Positions 40,628 to 52,451 of a DNA stretch of 64,000 nucleotides are shown here, one piece after another. The notes under the pieces are model-generated. The model worked only from the letters and a program-made list of their open reading frames with translations, made no database searches and was not told the DNA's origin. Position numbers and translations under genes: made by a program. Source of the DNA: Zingiber officinale (taxonomy: Eukaryota; Streptophyta; Magnoliopsida; Zingiberales; Zingiberaceae); NCBI RefSeq assembly GCF_018446385.1, contig NC_055987.1, positions 4,547,705-4,611,704 on the forward strand, in the 5' to 3' direction. Every line of letters begins with the position of its first letter. Position 1 is the stretch's first letter.

Positions 40628-40687
40628 CTTTCTATTCGGATTCACGGTTGGTACCGCCGAACTTTCCCAAGCACCTTTGAAATCAAC

Positions 40688-42062
40688 GTGTTCGGCTTAA
40701 ACTACTCCGAGGCCTTTGAAAACTCAAAGCTACTTTCCGAGAAGTGCTTATTCAAGATTCCCAGAGCGGAGAACCAGCGGTGTACGATGAGGTTGGCCAA
40801 ACTCGCTGAGCTCAATAACGCAGGTCGCCATTCGCACCCAATTGAAAAAAGCGCGATGGTGGCGCATGTCGACCGGATGCAAGGCCTCGCGTTTCCAAGT
40901 GATTGGAGGACACCTATTATAGAATTCCTCCGTTCGGGCAAAACACCATCCGATGAATATGCGGCCCCTCGGAATAAGAGCCGGTCGGTTTACACTCATC
41001 GGAGATCGACTTTACAAGAAAGCTTTCTCGCGTCCTCTGCTAAAATGTGTAAGCTCGGAGGACTCGACATCCTCCGAAGTACATCAAGGATCATGTGGAG
41101 GTCATCCGGGCGGATCGTTAGCCAAGAAGATCCTCTTGGCCGGATACTTTTGGCCAACTTTACAACGGATGCCGCTCGGACGGTATCTACATGCCTTTCA
41201 TGCCGAAGTATCACAACTTCTCCCACGACAGAGGAGATGAAGGCATCAACCATCTCATGTCCGTTCGATCGGTGGGGAATGGATATTGTGGGTCCATTTC
41301 CGATGGCGCAGAGGAAATTTTACTAGTGGCGGTAGACTATTTCTCCAAGTGGGTGGAGGCCGAGTCGCTGGCAAAGATCACTGAGCAAATGGTTAAAAAA
41401 TTCATCTGGCAACACATCATTTGTCGGTTCGGCATCCCTCGCCGACTGGTGTCCGACAACGGGCGGCAGTTCACAGGGAAGATGTTGGAGGATTGGTGCC
41501 AAAGCTACGGCATTGAGCAACATTTCACGTCCATGGCCTATCCTCGAGCAACGGCTCAAGTCGCCAACGGAAATTCTTCGTATTCTGCGCTCGGCTCGAC
41601 CATTTGGGAGGAGTTGGGGATGAAGTGTCGAGCGTCTTGTGGGCTATCCGAACGACGCCAAAAGAAGGGACGGAGTCAACCGTTCCATTTGGTATATGGC
41701 GGTGAGGCCGTCATACCGGTCGAAGTCGGCGTTGAGTCAGCCGGGATCCGAACTATGATGATGACAACACCGAACGAAGAAACATGGAGCTGGACTTGGT
41801 AGAAGAGGAGAGGGCAAGGCGTCCGTTCGGTGATGGCGTACCGTCACGGATGAAGCAAAACTACAACAGCGGCGTAATTCCTAGATCGTTCCAAGTCGGC
41901 GATCTTGTCTGGAAGAAAGTCAAGCCGGTCGTCGGCAAGCTTGAAGCGCCATGGGCGGGCCCTTTCAAAATCATCGAAAGCTCCGCCGCATATTATCCGG
42001 AGGATGAGGACGGACGGCTAGATAGCCGTGGAGCGCTAACCACCTCCAGCCGGGCGGGGTGA
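40688..42062 (+). pseudogene. integrase region of element B
   Basis: Frames shift at least four times. Visible parts: VHQGSCGGHPG (zinc-binding), WGMDIVGPFPM and LVSDNGRQFTG (first two catalytic Asp), FHLVYGGEAVIPVEVGVES, and a C-terminal KVKPVVGKLEAPWAGPFK. The stretch that reads PQSNGQAEVANRE in A and D is PRATAQVANGN here, so the catalytic Glu is gone. Confidence 0.7.
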
Positions 42063-42479
42063 AAGGTGTATCACCGTAAATCACCCTGTGTATTTCATTT
42101 TTCGACTAAATACTTGAAATGCAGAGATGAAAAGTCAAAGGAGCGAATATAAGGCATTATCATCGTAGCGCGAAGGCCCCCGAGCCGATCGGCCGGGAGG
42201 TTTATGTGGTTAAGACTTGTAAGCAAATAACCCGTGCCGTTCGGCCGGAAGCAAATTGGTCGAGCCAAATGCTCGAAGCACGAAGGCCCCGCGCCGTTCG
42301 GCCGGAGGTAAATGGGTCGAGCCAAGCGCTCGAGGATCGAAGGCCCCGTACCATTCGGACGGAGGTATATTATCCGAGCCAAAATGCTCGACGAAGTAGA
42401 CCCTGAGCCGTTCGGCCAGGAGGGCATTATCCAAGCTGGGTGAAAGGCAAAGAGCTACGCCGGACGGAAGCGTCAAAAT

Positions 42480-43470
42480 TAGCCTTAACGGCCGTCTAGC
42501 CCAGACGTTAAACCGTAGAGCCGCGCCGACCGGCTATAAATATCCGCGCCGACGAGCACCGTCGTTAAAGATCAAGAGACGAGCCGGCGTCTATAAACCC
42601 TCCGAGCGGAAGACCGACGAGCACCGTCGTTAAAGATCAAGAGACGAGCCGGCGTCTATAAACCCTCCGAGCGGAAGACCGACGAGCACCGTCGTTAAAG
42701 ATCAAGAGACGAGCGCGTTATAAACCCTCCGAGGAAGACCGACGAGCACCGTCGTTAAGATCGAGAGTCTCGCCGACCGGCTATAAATATCCGCGCCGAC
42801 GAGCACTCGTTAAAGATCAAGAGACGAGCAGGGCCGCTATAAACCCTCCGAGCGGAAGACCGGCGAGCACCGTCGTTAAAGATCAAGAGACGAGCCGGCG
42901 TCTAAACCCTCGAGCGGAAGACCGACGAGCACCGTCGTTAAAGATCGAGAGCCGCGCCGACCGGCTATAAATATCCGCGCCGACGAGCACCGTCGTTAAA
43001 GATCAAGAGACGAGCCGGCGTCTAAACCTCCGAGCGGAAGACCGACGAGCACCGTCGTGAAAGATCAAGAGACGAGCCGGCGTCTATAAACCCTCCGAGC
43101 GGAAGACCGACGAGCACCGTCGTTAAAGAACGAGAGCCGCCGACCGGCTATAATATCCGCGCCGGCCGCTCGGTAAAGATCAAGAGACGAGCGCGCTCTA
43201 TAAACCCTCCGAAAGGTAAGACCGACGAGCACCGCTTAAGATCGAGAGCCGCGCCGACCGGCTATAAATATCCGCGCCGACGAGCACCGTCGTTAAAGAT
43301 CAAGAGACGAGCCGGCGTCTATAAACCCTCCGAGCGGAAGACCGACGAGCACCGTCGTTAAAGATCAAGAGACGAGCCGACGTCTATAAACCCTCCGAGC
43401 GGAAGACCGACGAGCACCGTCGTTAAAAATCGAGAGACGAGTCGGCGTCTATAAATAATCCGAGCAGGCC
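42480..43470. repeat. ~65-bp tandem repeat array of element B
   Basis: Units with TCCGAGCGGAAGACCGACGA...TTAAAGATCAAGAGACGAGC...TATAAACCC recur at about 65-bp spacing (for example 42601, 42666). Some are mixed with a second type (GACCGGCTATAAATATCCGC), so part of the array is dimeric as in element A. Many units have small deletions. Confidence 0.85.
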
Positions 43471-43766
43471 AACCGTCGAGCTCCGAGGTTGAACATCGAG
43501 AGGTTCGGATCGTCTCATAACCAGCGATTCTTAGTAGCAACACAGAATTATGTTCGGCCCAACGGAAGAGCTGGAGAAAATACTCCAGCGATTCTCCAAA
43601 GGTGTGATGTGACAGGAGATGAGCGGGCAGCACAAGTGTTAGCAAGGGGACAGTGCAAGAAGATAAAATACACTAAAGGAAAGCATTTCATTAAAATTAA
43701 AACCTTAGGCCGAGTGGCCTAAATACAAAAGGATTCATTATCAGCCGAGCGGCTAAATTACAAGAA

Positions 43767-45899
43767 TTACTCGATGTAGTCGTAGAGGTCCCTCGGAATG
43801 TTGCTCAGAAGCTCCACCTGATCGCCGCCCGGAATATTGGTGGACTCCGGAAGAAGGCCCTTCGACTTGATCATAGTAGCCGTAATTGCCAAGTCGAAAG
43901 CCGAGTACATCCGCTCGCAAATTTTCTCCGAGAACTCGGGCGATCGGATGTGGCTTTGTCGGAGAGCGGCGACTCGGCTCGGCTCGGCATCTTGGTATTC
44001 TTTGAAGGTTGCTTGGGAGCTTGTGAGGGCCTCATTCAGACGTTCGATCTTCTCCGCATCAGCCGAGCGGCCTGCCTTCTCCCGATCGAGCTGCTCTGTC
44101 AGCTCTTTTATCTTCGACTCCAGGCCCCGGGCCTCCACGTTTTCTTCTCCGGATCGGAGATGGCCGTGTTCTTCGTGGTGGCGAGTTATCTTGTGTCAAG
44201 CGACTTGACACCACTCGGACTCGGCTAGGGCGTGGGCCCGGTCACTGTTTTCTCGCTTTCAGCCAGGCCAGAGTTTGAGCTTTCACTCTTTTGCATCGAG
44301 TAGGAAGGTCCTTGGGAGCCGCTCGGACCACCTGCCGCCCGCAGTTGCCTTATCTCCTCGTCCGCCATAGCCAGACGGCTGGAAACTGCTATCTCTTCCA
44401 CCCACCTCTGAAACGAGAAGGCGCAGTTGTTAGAAGCCGAGCGGAAATATTTTAGGCAAAACAAAACAAAAAACGAAGAACTTACCCCGTAGCCGCTTGC
44501 ATGTGGTCGTTGGCTAAGTTCCGGAGAGGGATCATTACGAGCGTCGGCCCACATCTCGGCGAGGGCCCTTTCAAAGTAATAGTGTGCTCGGGCACGGTTG
44601 TCCGTCGACCGGCAAAGAACTCTTCGAGGGAGATGAAGAGTAGCCGTCGTCGAGGCCATGACCGAGGATCGCCCGATCGACCGGTCAGGCGCAATATCGC
44701 GAATGGATGGTCGAACGTTGGCCGAGCGGAGCGGCGGGGAGAGAGTGTCGGCCGGAGTGGCCTCGACCGGAGTGGCCTCGGCCGAGCGCCGGCCGTCAGT
44801 CAAGGCGTCCCGACGAAATGGTCTCGCACAGGCGCCTTCCCTTTCGCAATGAGGCGGCCCGGCCGAGGGTTGGACCGGAGGTAGCCGGCGTGGCGGGTCT
44901 CCACCGGCGTCTCTTTGCATGGGCTGATCCTCCTCCCGAACGGACCTTCCTGGGGCCGTTGGTTCCTCTGAGGGGTAGCTCACCGCATCCACTGCTGTTG
45001 AGAGGCCTGAGCGGCCGATTCACCGGTGCCGCTTTCCTTCGTGAGAACCGACCGTGAATACCCGCCTTCATTTCTTTGGCGCCCGGCCTCCACCGCTTTT
45101 TCTTTAGAACGCCGCCATCACCGAGTCCATGACGATGTCAGTGTAGGAAGAGAAAAAGAAATCGGTTAGCAATTAAAGCAAGTGCCAAAGCAAAGTTCTT
45201 ACCGAAGCCGGTCGGAAGTGGGGTCCGTATAGGACTCAGCCCAAAAATGTACATCACTCCCTCGTGAAGAAGCTTGTTGATGTCAAGCCGTAGACCGGCT
45301 AGTACATTTGCGGCGTGAAGATAATCCGATCGGGTCTTGAATTTCTTCAGTTCGGGAGGGGGAGGTAGACTGACTTGCCACTGGGTCGGAAAGTTTGGCT
45401 GACTGGGCATGCGGAGGTAGAAATAATAGTCCTTCCAATGTTTATTTGAAGTGAGTAGTTTATTGAAGAAGACCAGACCGGGCCGAGCTTGGAACATAAA
45501 GGTGCTCGGCTCGGCTTGCTTAGGATAATAGAAGTAAAAGAAGACCTCCGGTCGGAGGGGGATGTTGTGAATCTTAAACAAAACGACAACGCCGCAGAGC
45601 AGATGAAAGGTATTTGGTATTAAACTGCCGAGCGGCACGCTAAAATAGTTACAGACGTCTACTATAAAAGGATGTACGGGGAACCGCAGACCGGCGATGA
45701 ATTGGTCGCGAAAGACGCAGAAACCGCCGCGCGGTGGTCTGTGAGGCCGAGCGGCAGGACCAGCTAGGCGAACTTCGATATCCTCGGGGATTTCAAAATT
45801 GTCAGCCAAAATATCAAAATCCCGTTGTTCGAAACGAGATCGCATGGTAGTATACCATGGGCCTAAAGATTGTTCTTCGGGATGAGAAGAACTGGCCAT
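43767..45899 (-). pseudogene. antisense gene of element B (putative gypsy-type transposon family)
   Basis: Minus-strand exon 1 runs 45899 to about 45203 and is uninterrupted: MASSSHPEEQSLGPWYTTM, HPFIVDVCNYFSVPLGSL, GVVVLFKIHNIPLRPEVFF, SNKHWKDYYFY, ending GLSPIRTPLPTGFG. A donor GTAAGAA follows, but the acceptor ~62 bases later reads CTACA-CTGAC with the expected G missing. Exon 2 is frameshifted. Intron 2 is 44485-44408 (GTAAGTT ... GTTTCAG). Exon 3 is Glu/Lys-rich and ends DLYDYIE at 43767. A TATAAAT motif lies about 255 bases upstream of the ATG (46149-46157). Confidence 0.7.
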
Positions 45900-46504
45900 G
45901 ATCGGGACAGAAGAAATCAAAAAGGAAGTTTCAAAGACGAGGAAATGGAGTTTCAAAAACTAGAGCAGAAGTGCGAATTAGATATCGGAAAGGAAAAAGG
46001 AGAGATCTAAAACCTTACTGGGGGAAGAGGGATCGAAGAAAGGCGCCGGATAGCGTCAAAGGGCAGAAGCGAGATCGCCGGAGCTCCAGAGCGCAGAAAG
46101 CAACAATAGAGGTGACGGAGGCGTGTGAAGGTGAGGAGGAAATGAAGAATTTATAGGGTGAGGGCCGGGCGGCCTCCACCGTCGGATCCAGGTCACGGGA
46201 ATCAATGCATACATCTAGCCGTTTATTTCGAATTGCTTCGGTCACATCAAAATATCATGCAACCGCCTCCGTACTCTGATGGCATTGCTCCACGTGGCAG
46301 TCAATCATTCGGAGCATTTAATGAAGGTATGATCGACATTGATGTCGAAGATTGGCGCAGAACGCAAGGAGATCCGGCGAAAGCCATCATTGATTCATTC
46401 AAGGATATCTCTGCCGCTGACCGGGCGGAGAGTATTAGCATGGAGGAGCCGTTCGGCTAGACTCACAGTCCAGTCAGTCGGACTATGCGCCTCCTTCGAC
46501 TAGA

Positions 46505-46521
46505 CTTGAAGGGAAGGCAAG
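46505..46521 (+). other. polypurine tract of element B
   Basis: CTTGAAGGGAAGGCAAG lies directly before the 3' LTR start TGATCCGG at 46522. Confidence 0.75.
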
Positions 46522-47465
46522 TGATCCGGTAGTAAGAGTGGGCCCCCCCTTCTTGTAAAGTCAATGCCAAGTGGAAGTCACCGGAACAGCCGCCCACCCA
46601 GAGGAGAGTGTGGTCCGACCGGACCGACGGCCGTAGACGGTCGGTCCGATTGGACTGTCGGCCGGTCGATGGAATCGAGTACCTGGAGGGGTCCGGCCGG
46701 CTCGCACTTATAGTTGGGAGGCACCCTGTCAAATCGGGGTTCTGACGCTCAGTTAAAAAGGTCATGGACCGAGTTGACCTTTTGACCGACCGCAGTCATA
46801 AAGCACCCCTGTTAGTCTCCACAAAGCACAACCATTGCGGATGTCCGGTCGGATGTTTAGGTATCCGTCCGCTCGGACTACAAGTTTGGAGCAAAGGAAA
46901 AGGCCAGAGGATTTCTTTCTTTGACACCCTGTAGGTTTCACGTGTGTGCCATGCTCCAAATCTTGTGACAGGGGATTCTGCTGTCCCATCGAGGGTATGC
47001 TTTGACTGTAGCGATATGGGTCAGGTAAACTTTCTGACAGCCGCGTACCTAGGAAAGGACAGAGGACACTTATGCACTTCGGGATTCCGCTGTCCCATCG
47101 AGGGCATGCTCTGACTGTAGCGATAAGGGTCAGGTAAGCTTTCTGACAGCCGCATACCTAGGAAAGGACAGAGGACACTTATGCACTTCGGTACGCGTGC
47201 CCAAACTTGACACCGCTCTATATAAAGAACCTCAGGTTTCACCGGCAAGAGGATTCTGGTACGTACTCTGAGACTTCTGGAGCCACCTTGTTCATCGTGA
47301 TTTACGTGACTTGAGCGTCGGAGGGTCGTCGCTGGGAATCCCCTTCCCGGCTCGACTTCTGTGCAGGATAGCCGGAGCATCTCGACACTAGTTGGAGATC
47401 TACATCAGCGAGCCTTGGAGCGCCACGTGCCCAGCGTCTGTTGACTTCTGGTTCGGACAGGATCA
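46522..47465 (+). repeat. 3' LTR of element B
   Basis: 944 bp, same layout as the 5' LTR, with the 109-bp duplication and TATA box (about 47219-47226). The last ~150 bp keep a fuller sequence (CCCCTTCCCGGCTCGACTTC...) that is shortened in the 5' copy. It ends GGACAGGATCA. Confidence 0.9.
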
Positions 47466-47926
47466 CCAAGTATCCAGTCAATCCTTTGACCTACTTGGAC
47501 TTCCCAGCACCAGATGTCCGATCATCCTTGATCCATCTGGATTTTCCCTTGCCTGGCTTCACTCACCAGGACTTTCACCTAGCTTCACTCACTAGGGTTT
47601 TCCATCTGCCTAGCTTCACTCACTAGGACTTTCATTCTGCCTGGCTTCACTCACCAGGACTTTTCTTCTGCCTGGCTTCACTCACCAGGACTTTTCTTCT
47701 GCCTGGCTTCACTCACCAGGACTTTCATACTGCCTAGTTTCACTCACTAGGTCTTTCATCTGCCTAACATCCCAGTTAGGACTTCCCAGTCAAGTATCCA
47801 GTCAACCTTGACCTACTTGACTCTTCTTCAATCAATATCTTATTGTCAAACATCTAAACCCAAACCAAGACTCAGCTTGGTTACCCAGGTCAACCTTGAC
47901 CTGAGGGATATTGCACCAACAAAATT

Positions 47927-50003
47927 AAAACTCATTAAAACTTAATTTAAACATTACTTTTCAACTTAATTTAACCTAACTGAAAATTAAAACTTAAATT
48001 AAAACTTAAAAATTTAACTTAAACTTAAAACTTAAACCTAAATTAATCACTGACATTAATTTTAATCTAAAATCAAAACTGAATTGAACGTATATTAATT
48101 GTCATTATAAAAATCATTTTAAAATCCTGTTAAAAATCCCATAAAAATAATAATAATTATAATTCTTTTAAATTCATTTAAAACTTAGACACCTAACTTA
48201 AAAACTTAAATTCCGTTAACTTTAACTTTAAACTTAATTATGTAATTAATAAGTAGAACTTAACTAGTTAAGTTTAAAGAACTAAGCTTGATTTGATCAG
48301 AACCTAGGTTTAACCTTTGCAAAAATATTAAAATTACTCTAAGTCATTTTTCTTAATCAACCTTTAAAATATTAATTATTTTTATTAAAATATAATTAAA
48401 GTTTGACTTAAATTGAACCTTACTTTAACTATGTTTAATAACTTTAATAAATTGTACTTGAAATCACTACTAACTTTAAACTAAGTTAATCCAACTTAAA
48501 AGGAAGTAAATGAAAAAATCGAATTATAACTAATACTTTTATTAACCAATTCAATTAATTAATACAAAGGTTAACTCATTTTAAATAAATATTAAATTAT
48601 TAAATCATGTAAAAATTAATCAATAAATTATTGATAATGGTTAACTGGTATTAATAAATTCACTGTTATTGAATTAATAAATTCTTTTCGTATTTAACCT
48701 TAAGCTTTAAAGTCTGAATCTAAAATTAATTATTGATTAATCAAACTCAAATAAACAATTATAGGGGATAATAAAATAAGGAGGATTAATATATTAAAGG
48801 AGTATCAAATTCATGGGGAGGTTTAATTATCTCCTGAAGTTTTATTTTTTAATCTTCTCTTTAAAATCTCTCTAGAAAATTCTACCTCAATTTAAAAAAA
48901 AAAATAATAAAAAAATAAATATATATCTACTTTGAATATTTTTAGCAAATATTTTCAAATTGTATGTCAGGTTCAGGGGGAGGAATTAATTAAAAATTTT
49001 CCTTTATATAAAATATTTTAAATTTTGTTTGAAAAATGTTCTCTTAAAAATTTCTTAAACCTACTTTTGAAAACTAACTCTTATAAAACTAAGTTGTTTT
49101 TAAAAATTGGGTTTCTACTTTTTATTGAAAATTGATTTTGAAAATTAGATTTAACTTAGTTTTGAAAATTGTGGAAATTAGATTTTTTAAAACTTAAGTT
49201 TACAAACTAAAACTTCTCAAAATCATTTTTCTTAATTTTGAAAATCAAAGTTAAAAAATCAATTTTCAAAATCAACTTGCTTAAAATTGTGAAAATTTTT
49301 TAAATCAACTCAAAATTGTTTCTTTTAAATCACAAACTTTTTATCCATTTTTCTTAGTTTTTGAAAAACTCAACTTTTCAAATATTTTAAACAATGGTTT
49401 TGAAACTAGTACTTTTTGAACTTTAAAATTTTGATTTTTGAAAATTAGATTTAATTATTTTACTTTATCAAAATTAATTCTACCAAACTCCTTTGAAAAC
49501 TAAAAGTAAAGTTCAAAATCAATATTTACAAACTGAAATTTGATTTGCAAAAACTCAAGTGTTAAAAATTATGAAAGTTAGATTTTTTCAAACTTAGTGT
49601 TGAAAAATAAATTAGTGTTGAAAAATAAAATTTTCAAACTTAGTTTTGGAATTCTGGTTTTTGAAAACTTGTGTTTGAAAATGAAAACTTAGCTAGCTTT
49701 CTAAAACCTAAAAGCTAATGCTTTAAACAAATTTTCAAAAGCTTAAACTCCCCCAAGTCAACTTGACTATTTTTTAACTAGCTGTTAAAAATTGTACTTT
49801 TATCAGTATCTTTGAATTTTTTATTACTCTACACTATGCTTGTTTACCCCTGCTTATTTTTTGATGAATGCCAAAGGGGGAGAAGGGTTAGGTGGTTAAG
49901 TTAGCTAAACCAATTTGAAAACACAAACTGACTTTAAAACCACACAAATGCATGTTGTTTCGTACATATGCTTTCACTAACTTAACCAGGTTGTCATTCC
50001 ATC
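47927..50003 (+). other. AT-rich interior of element E, second part
   Basis: AACTTAA-rich and TTTTGAAAA-rich degenerate sequence without coding motifs. A GGTTCAGGGGGAGGAATTAATT block near 48970 and CCAAAGGGGGAGAAGGG near 49872 look like displaced polypurine tracts, as in element C. Confidence 0.7.
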
Positions 50004-50017
50004 AAAAAGGGGGAGAT
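50004..50017 (+). other. polypurine tract of element E
   Basis: AAAAAGGGGGAGAT lies directly before the 3' LTR. TTGTCATT-C-CATCAAAA just upstream (49991-50006) pairs with TTTTGATGAATGACAA inside the LTR (50053-50068), with one bulged base. Confidence 0.8.
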
Positions 50018-51105
50018 TGTTGGTGCGGGTAGCACAAACGGTCTAACCCAGGTTTTGATGAATGACAAATAGGTTAAGTTAGTTGTGTTGTTGTCTGACA
50101 CTTTGATCAAGTGTGCAGGAAAAGTCCAGCTAGGTCGACGGGCTGACCGGATAGCTGGCGAGAAGTCCAAGCGGGTCGACGGGCTGACCGGACGCTTGGC
50201 GAGAAGTCCAGCTAGGTCGACGGGCTGACCGGATAGCTGGCGAGAAGTCCAAGCGGGTCGACGGGCTGACCGGACGCTTGGCGAAAGTCCAGACGGGTCG
50301 ACGGGTGGAGGACGTCCTGGCGAGTAAGTGAGGTAAGTCACTGGAAGGGAGTGATCGTGAGGACGCGTTCTGGAAGGGGACATTAGGCGTCGATCCGCTT
50401 AGATCCATTTCGGATATCTAAGTCTAGATCGTGACTAGATTCCGTCTCGAAGACGGAATCTAAGTCATACTTTGCTTATCGATAAAACGTGCTAACATTC
50501 TTTTGCTGCAGGTACATTTGCCTCGGACTAACCTTTTTGCAGGAGAAGGACTTTACGAGAAGCGGGTCGGGCGCCGGATCCGGCGCCGGAAGGGATCCGG
50601 GCCGGAGGCAAGTTTTATCCCAGAGCGACGTTGACACTTGGAGAATGCTGGTTGGGAGTGTTACGTCACATTCCAGGCGCCCGGAAGGGATCCAGGCGCC
50701 CGGAGCAGCATATAAAAGAAGCCCCAGGCAGGAGCTTCAAAACATCAGTCTTCTGAGAACTCTGAATCCAATCACTCTACTGCTCTGCGCTCCAACGACG
50801 CTCACAAAGCTTCGACGACTCACTCCGGCTCTCCTTCTTAATTTATTGTTTGTCGGTTAGCTTTGTTTTCCTTCTTTTCATTAGCAATATTTGTACGTAA
50901 ATTGTAATTATCCGAATTGCTAGTGAATTGCCCAACGAAAGTACTCAAGGAGTACGGGCCTTCGAGTAGGAGTCGTCACAGGCTCCGAACGAAGTAAAAA
51001 TCAACAGTGTTCATCTCTTTACTTCTTTACATTTCCGCTGCGTTTTAACTCGAGATTTTCGAATCGATATTCACCCCCCCCTCTATCGAATCCAACGGTC
51101 TTACA
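50018..51105 (+). repeat. 3' LTR of element E
   Basis: 1088 bp, with the same inverted-repeat array (50126-50345) and a slightly different, partly rearranged segment at 50575-50610 (GGATCCGGCGCCGGAAGGGATCC). It ends GGTCTTACA before CTTTG. Confidence 0.9.
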
Positions 51106-51344
51106 CTTTGTCCTTTTGCTAGTTAATGTGTGTTGTCCGCTCGCCTATTATGAGATGCAAGTATTTGGCGTTGCCCTTCCGCTCGGCTAAATATGTAATA
51201 TTTTCCGTATGCAACATTCCACTTTGATAGCAGAGATCACTCGCTAGACACCGATGAAGTATCTTTGGGTACTGGGCCGAGCGGAACGTAGAGACGATCG
51301 AACGATATTGACGGCGAGTTTCTTGGACAATTGCATCCTTTTTA

Positions 51345-52050
51345 TTGACCTCTTCCGCTCGGAGGGTTTATAGACACCGGCTCGTCTCTCGATATTTAAC
51401 GTCGGAGCTCGACGGTTTTCCGCTCGGAGGGTTTATAGACGCCGGCTCGTCTCTCGATATTTAACGTTGGAGCTCGACGGTCTTCCGCTCGGAGGTTTAT
51501 AGACGCCGGCTCGTCTCTCGATTTTTAATGTCGGAGCTCGACGGCCTTCCGCTCGGATTATTTATAGACGCCGGCTCGTCTCTCGATATTTAACGTCGGA
51601 GCTCGACGATCTTCCACTCGGTTATTTATAGACGCCGGCTCGTCTCTCGATATTTAACGTCGGAGCTCGACGGTCTTCCGCTCGGAGGGTTTATAGACGC
51701 TGGCTCGTCTCTCGATATTTAACGTCGGAGCTCGACGATCTTCCGCTCGGAGGTTTATAGACGCCGGCTCATCTCTCGATATTTAACGTCGGAGCTCGCC
51801 GGTCTTCCGCTCGGAGGTTTATAGACGTCGGCTCGTCTCTCGATTTTTAACGTCGGAGCTCGACGGCCTTCCGCTCGGATTATTTATAGACGCCGGCTCG
51901 TCTCTCGATACTTAACGTCGGAGCTCGACGGTCTTCCGCTCGGAGGTTTATAGACGCCGGCTCGTCTCTCGATTTTTAACGTCGGAGCTCGACGGTCTTC
52001 CGCTCAGAGGTTTATAGACGTCGGCTCGTCTCTCGATTTTTAACGTCAGA
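51345..52050. repeat. ~65-bp tandem repeat array of element D
   Basis: About eleven units (TTCCGCTCGGAGG..TTTATAGACGCCGGCTCGTC.CTCGATATTTAACGTCGGAGCTCGACGG) at 60-65 bp spacing, for example 51353 and 51418. It is monomeric, unlike the 122-bp dimer of element A. The next 350 bp (52085-52440) holds looser repeats around CCCGGCCGAACGGC.CGGGGTCTT. Confidence 0.85.
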
Positions 52051-52451
52051 GCTCGATGGCCTATTAAGGCTAATTTTTATTATATACTCCCGAACGGCAT
52101 GAGGTCTTCGTCATTGAGCCTCCAACTCGGCTAACATACTCCCGGCCGAACGGCGCGGGATTTTTGACCTCGATCTTGCTTCGAATAATATACACATAGC
52201 CCTAACGGTACGGGGTCTTTATCATCGAGCCTTCGACTCGTGTAATTTATATGCCCGGCCGAACGGCACGGGGTCTTTGCCTTCGAGCATTTGGCTCGTA
52301 TAATTATACGCCCGGTCGAACGGCACGGGGTCTTCACGCAGTAGGTCGTTCGGCGGATAATGCTCAATGCGTTTTTATCTTTTTGCTTCCTGCATTACAA
52401 GGACATAGGCGACTAGCAAATACACAAAAATGAGATACATCAGTGCACCTT

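Larger units (their letters stand above)
36102..47465 (+). mobile_element. Element B: complete Ty3/gypsy Tat-lineage retrotransposon
   Basis: 11,364 bp with LTRs 36102-37021 and 46522-47465 and duplication CCAAG (36097-36101 and 47466-47470). In order: primer site, gag-protease frame, broken RT, two RNase H regions, integrase, tandem array (42530-43470), antisense gene (45899 to 43767, minus), polypurine tract, 3' LTR. It is the innermost and therefore the youngest insertion of the nest; the first ~700 bp of the two LTRs differ by only about half a dozen substitutions by eye. Indels break pol and the antisense gene. Confidence 0.9.
35169..47921 (-). mobile_element. Solo LTR F (element C family), interrupted by element B
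   Basis: Minus-strand LTR in two parts, 35169-36101 and 47471-47921 (about 1384 bp joined). The ends TGTTAGGACC and GCACCAACA are the complement of the element C LTR ends. AAATT is duplicated at 35164-35168 and 47922-47926. It carries the GATCGATC array (about 35655-35855) and the inverted-repeat array (35920-36096 and 47471-47822). Element B landed in a CCAAG stem arm of that array. Confidence 0.9.
30979..51105 (+). mobile_element. Element E: gag-only, copia-type LTR retrotransposon, interrupted
   Basis: LTRs 30979-32050 and 50018-51105 begin TGTTGGTGCGGG and end GGTCTTACA; CTTTG is duplicated at 30974-30978 and 51106-51110. A perfect tRNA-Met primer site and a polypurine tract are present. 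Gag (32291-33934) is the only recognisable coding region. The remaining interior (33935-35163 and 47927-50003) is AT-rich with no pol. Without insertion F+B the element is about 7.4 kb, close to element C (7.3 kb). It sits in element D between the antisense gene and the tandem array. Confidence 0.9.

Noticed and set aside
36102..47465. Integrated plant pararetrovirus as the source of the RT and RNase H fragments
   Set aside because: True LTRs, an exact 5-bp target duplication, a DDE integrase and Tat-type dual RNase H identify an LTR retrotransposon; no movement or coat protein pattern is seen.
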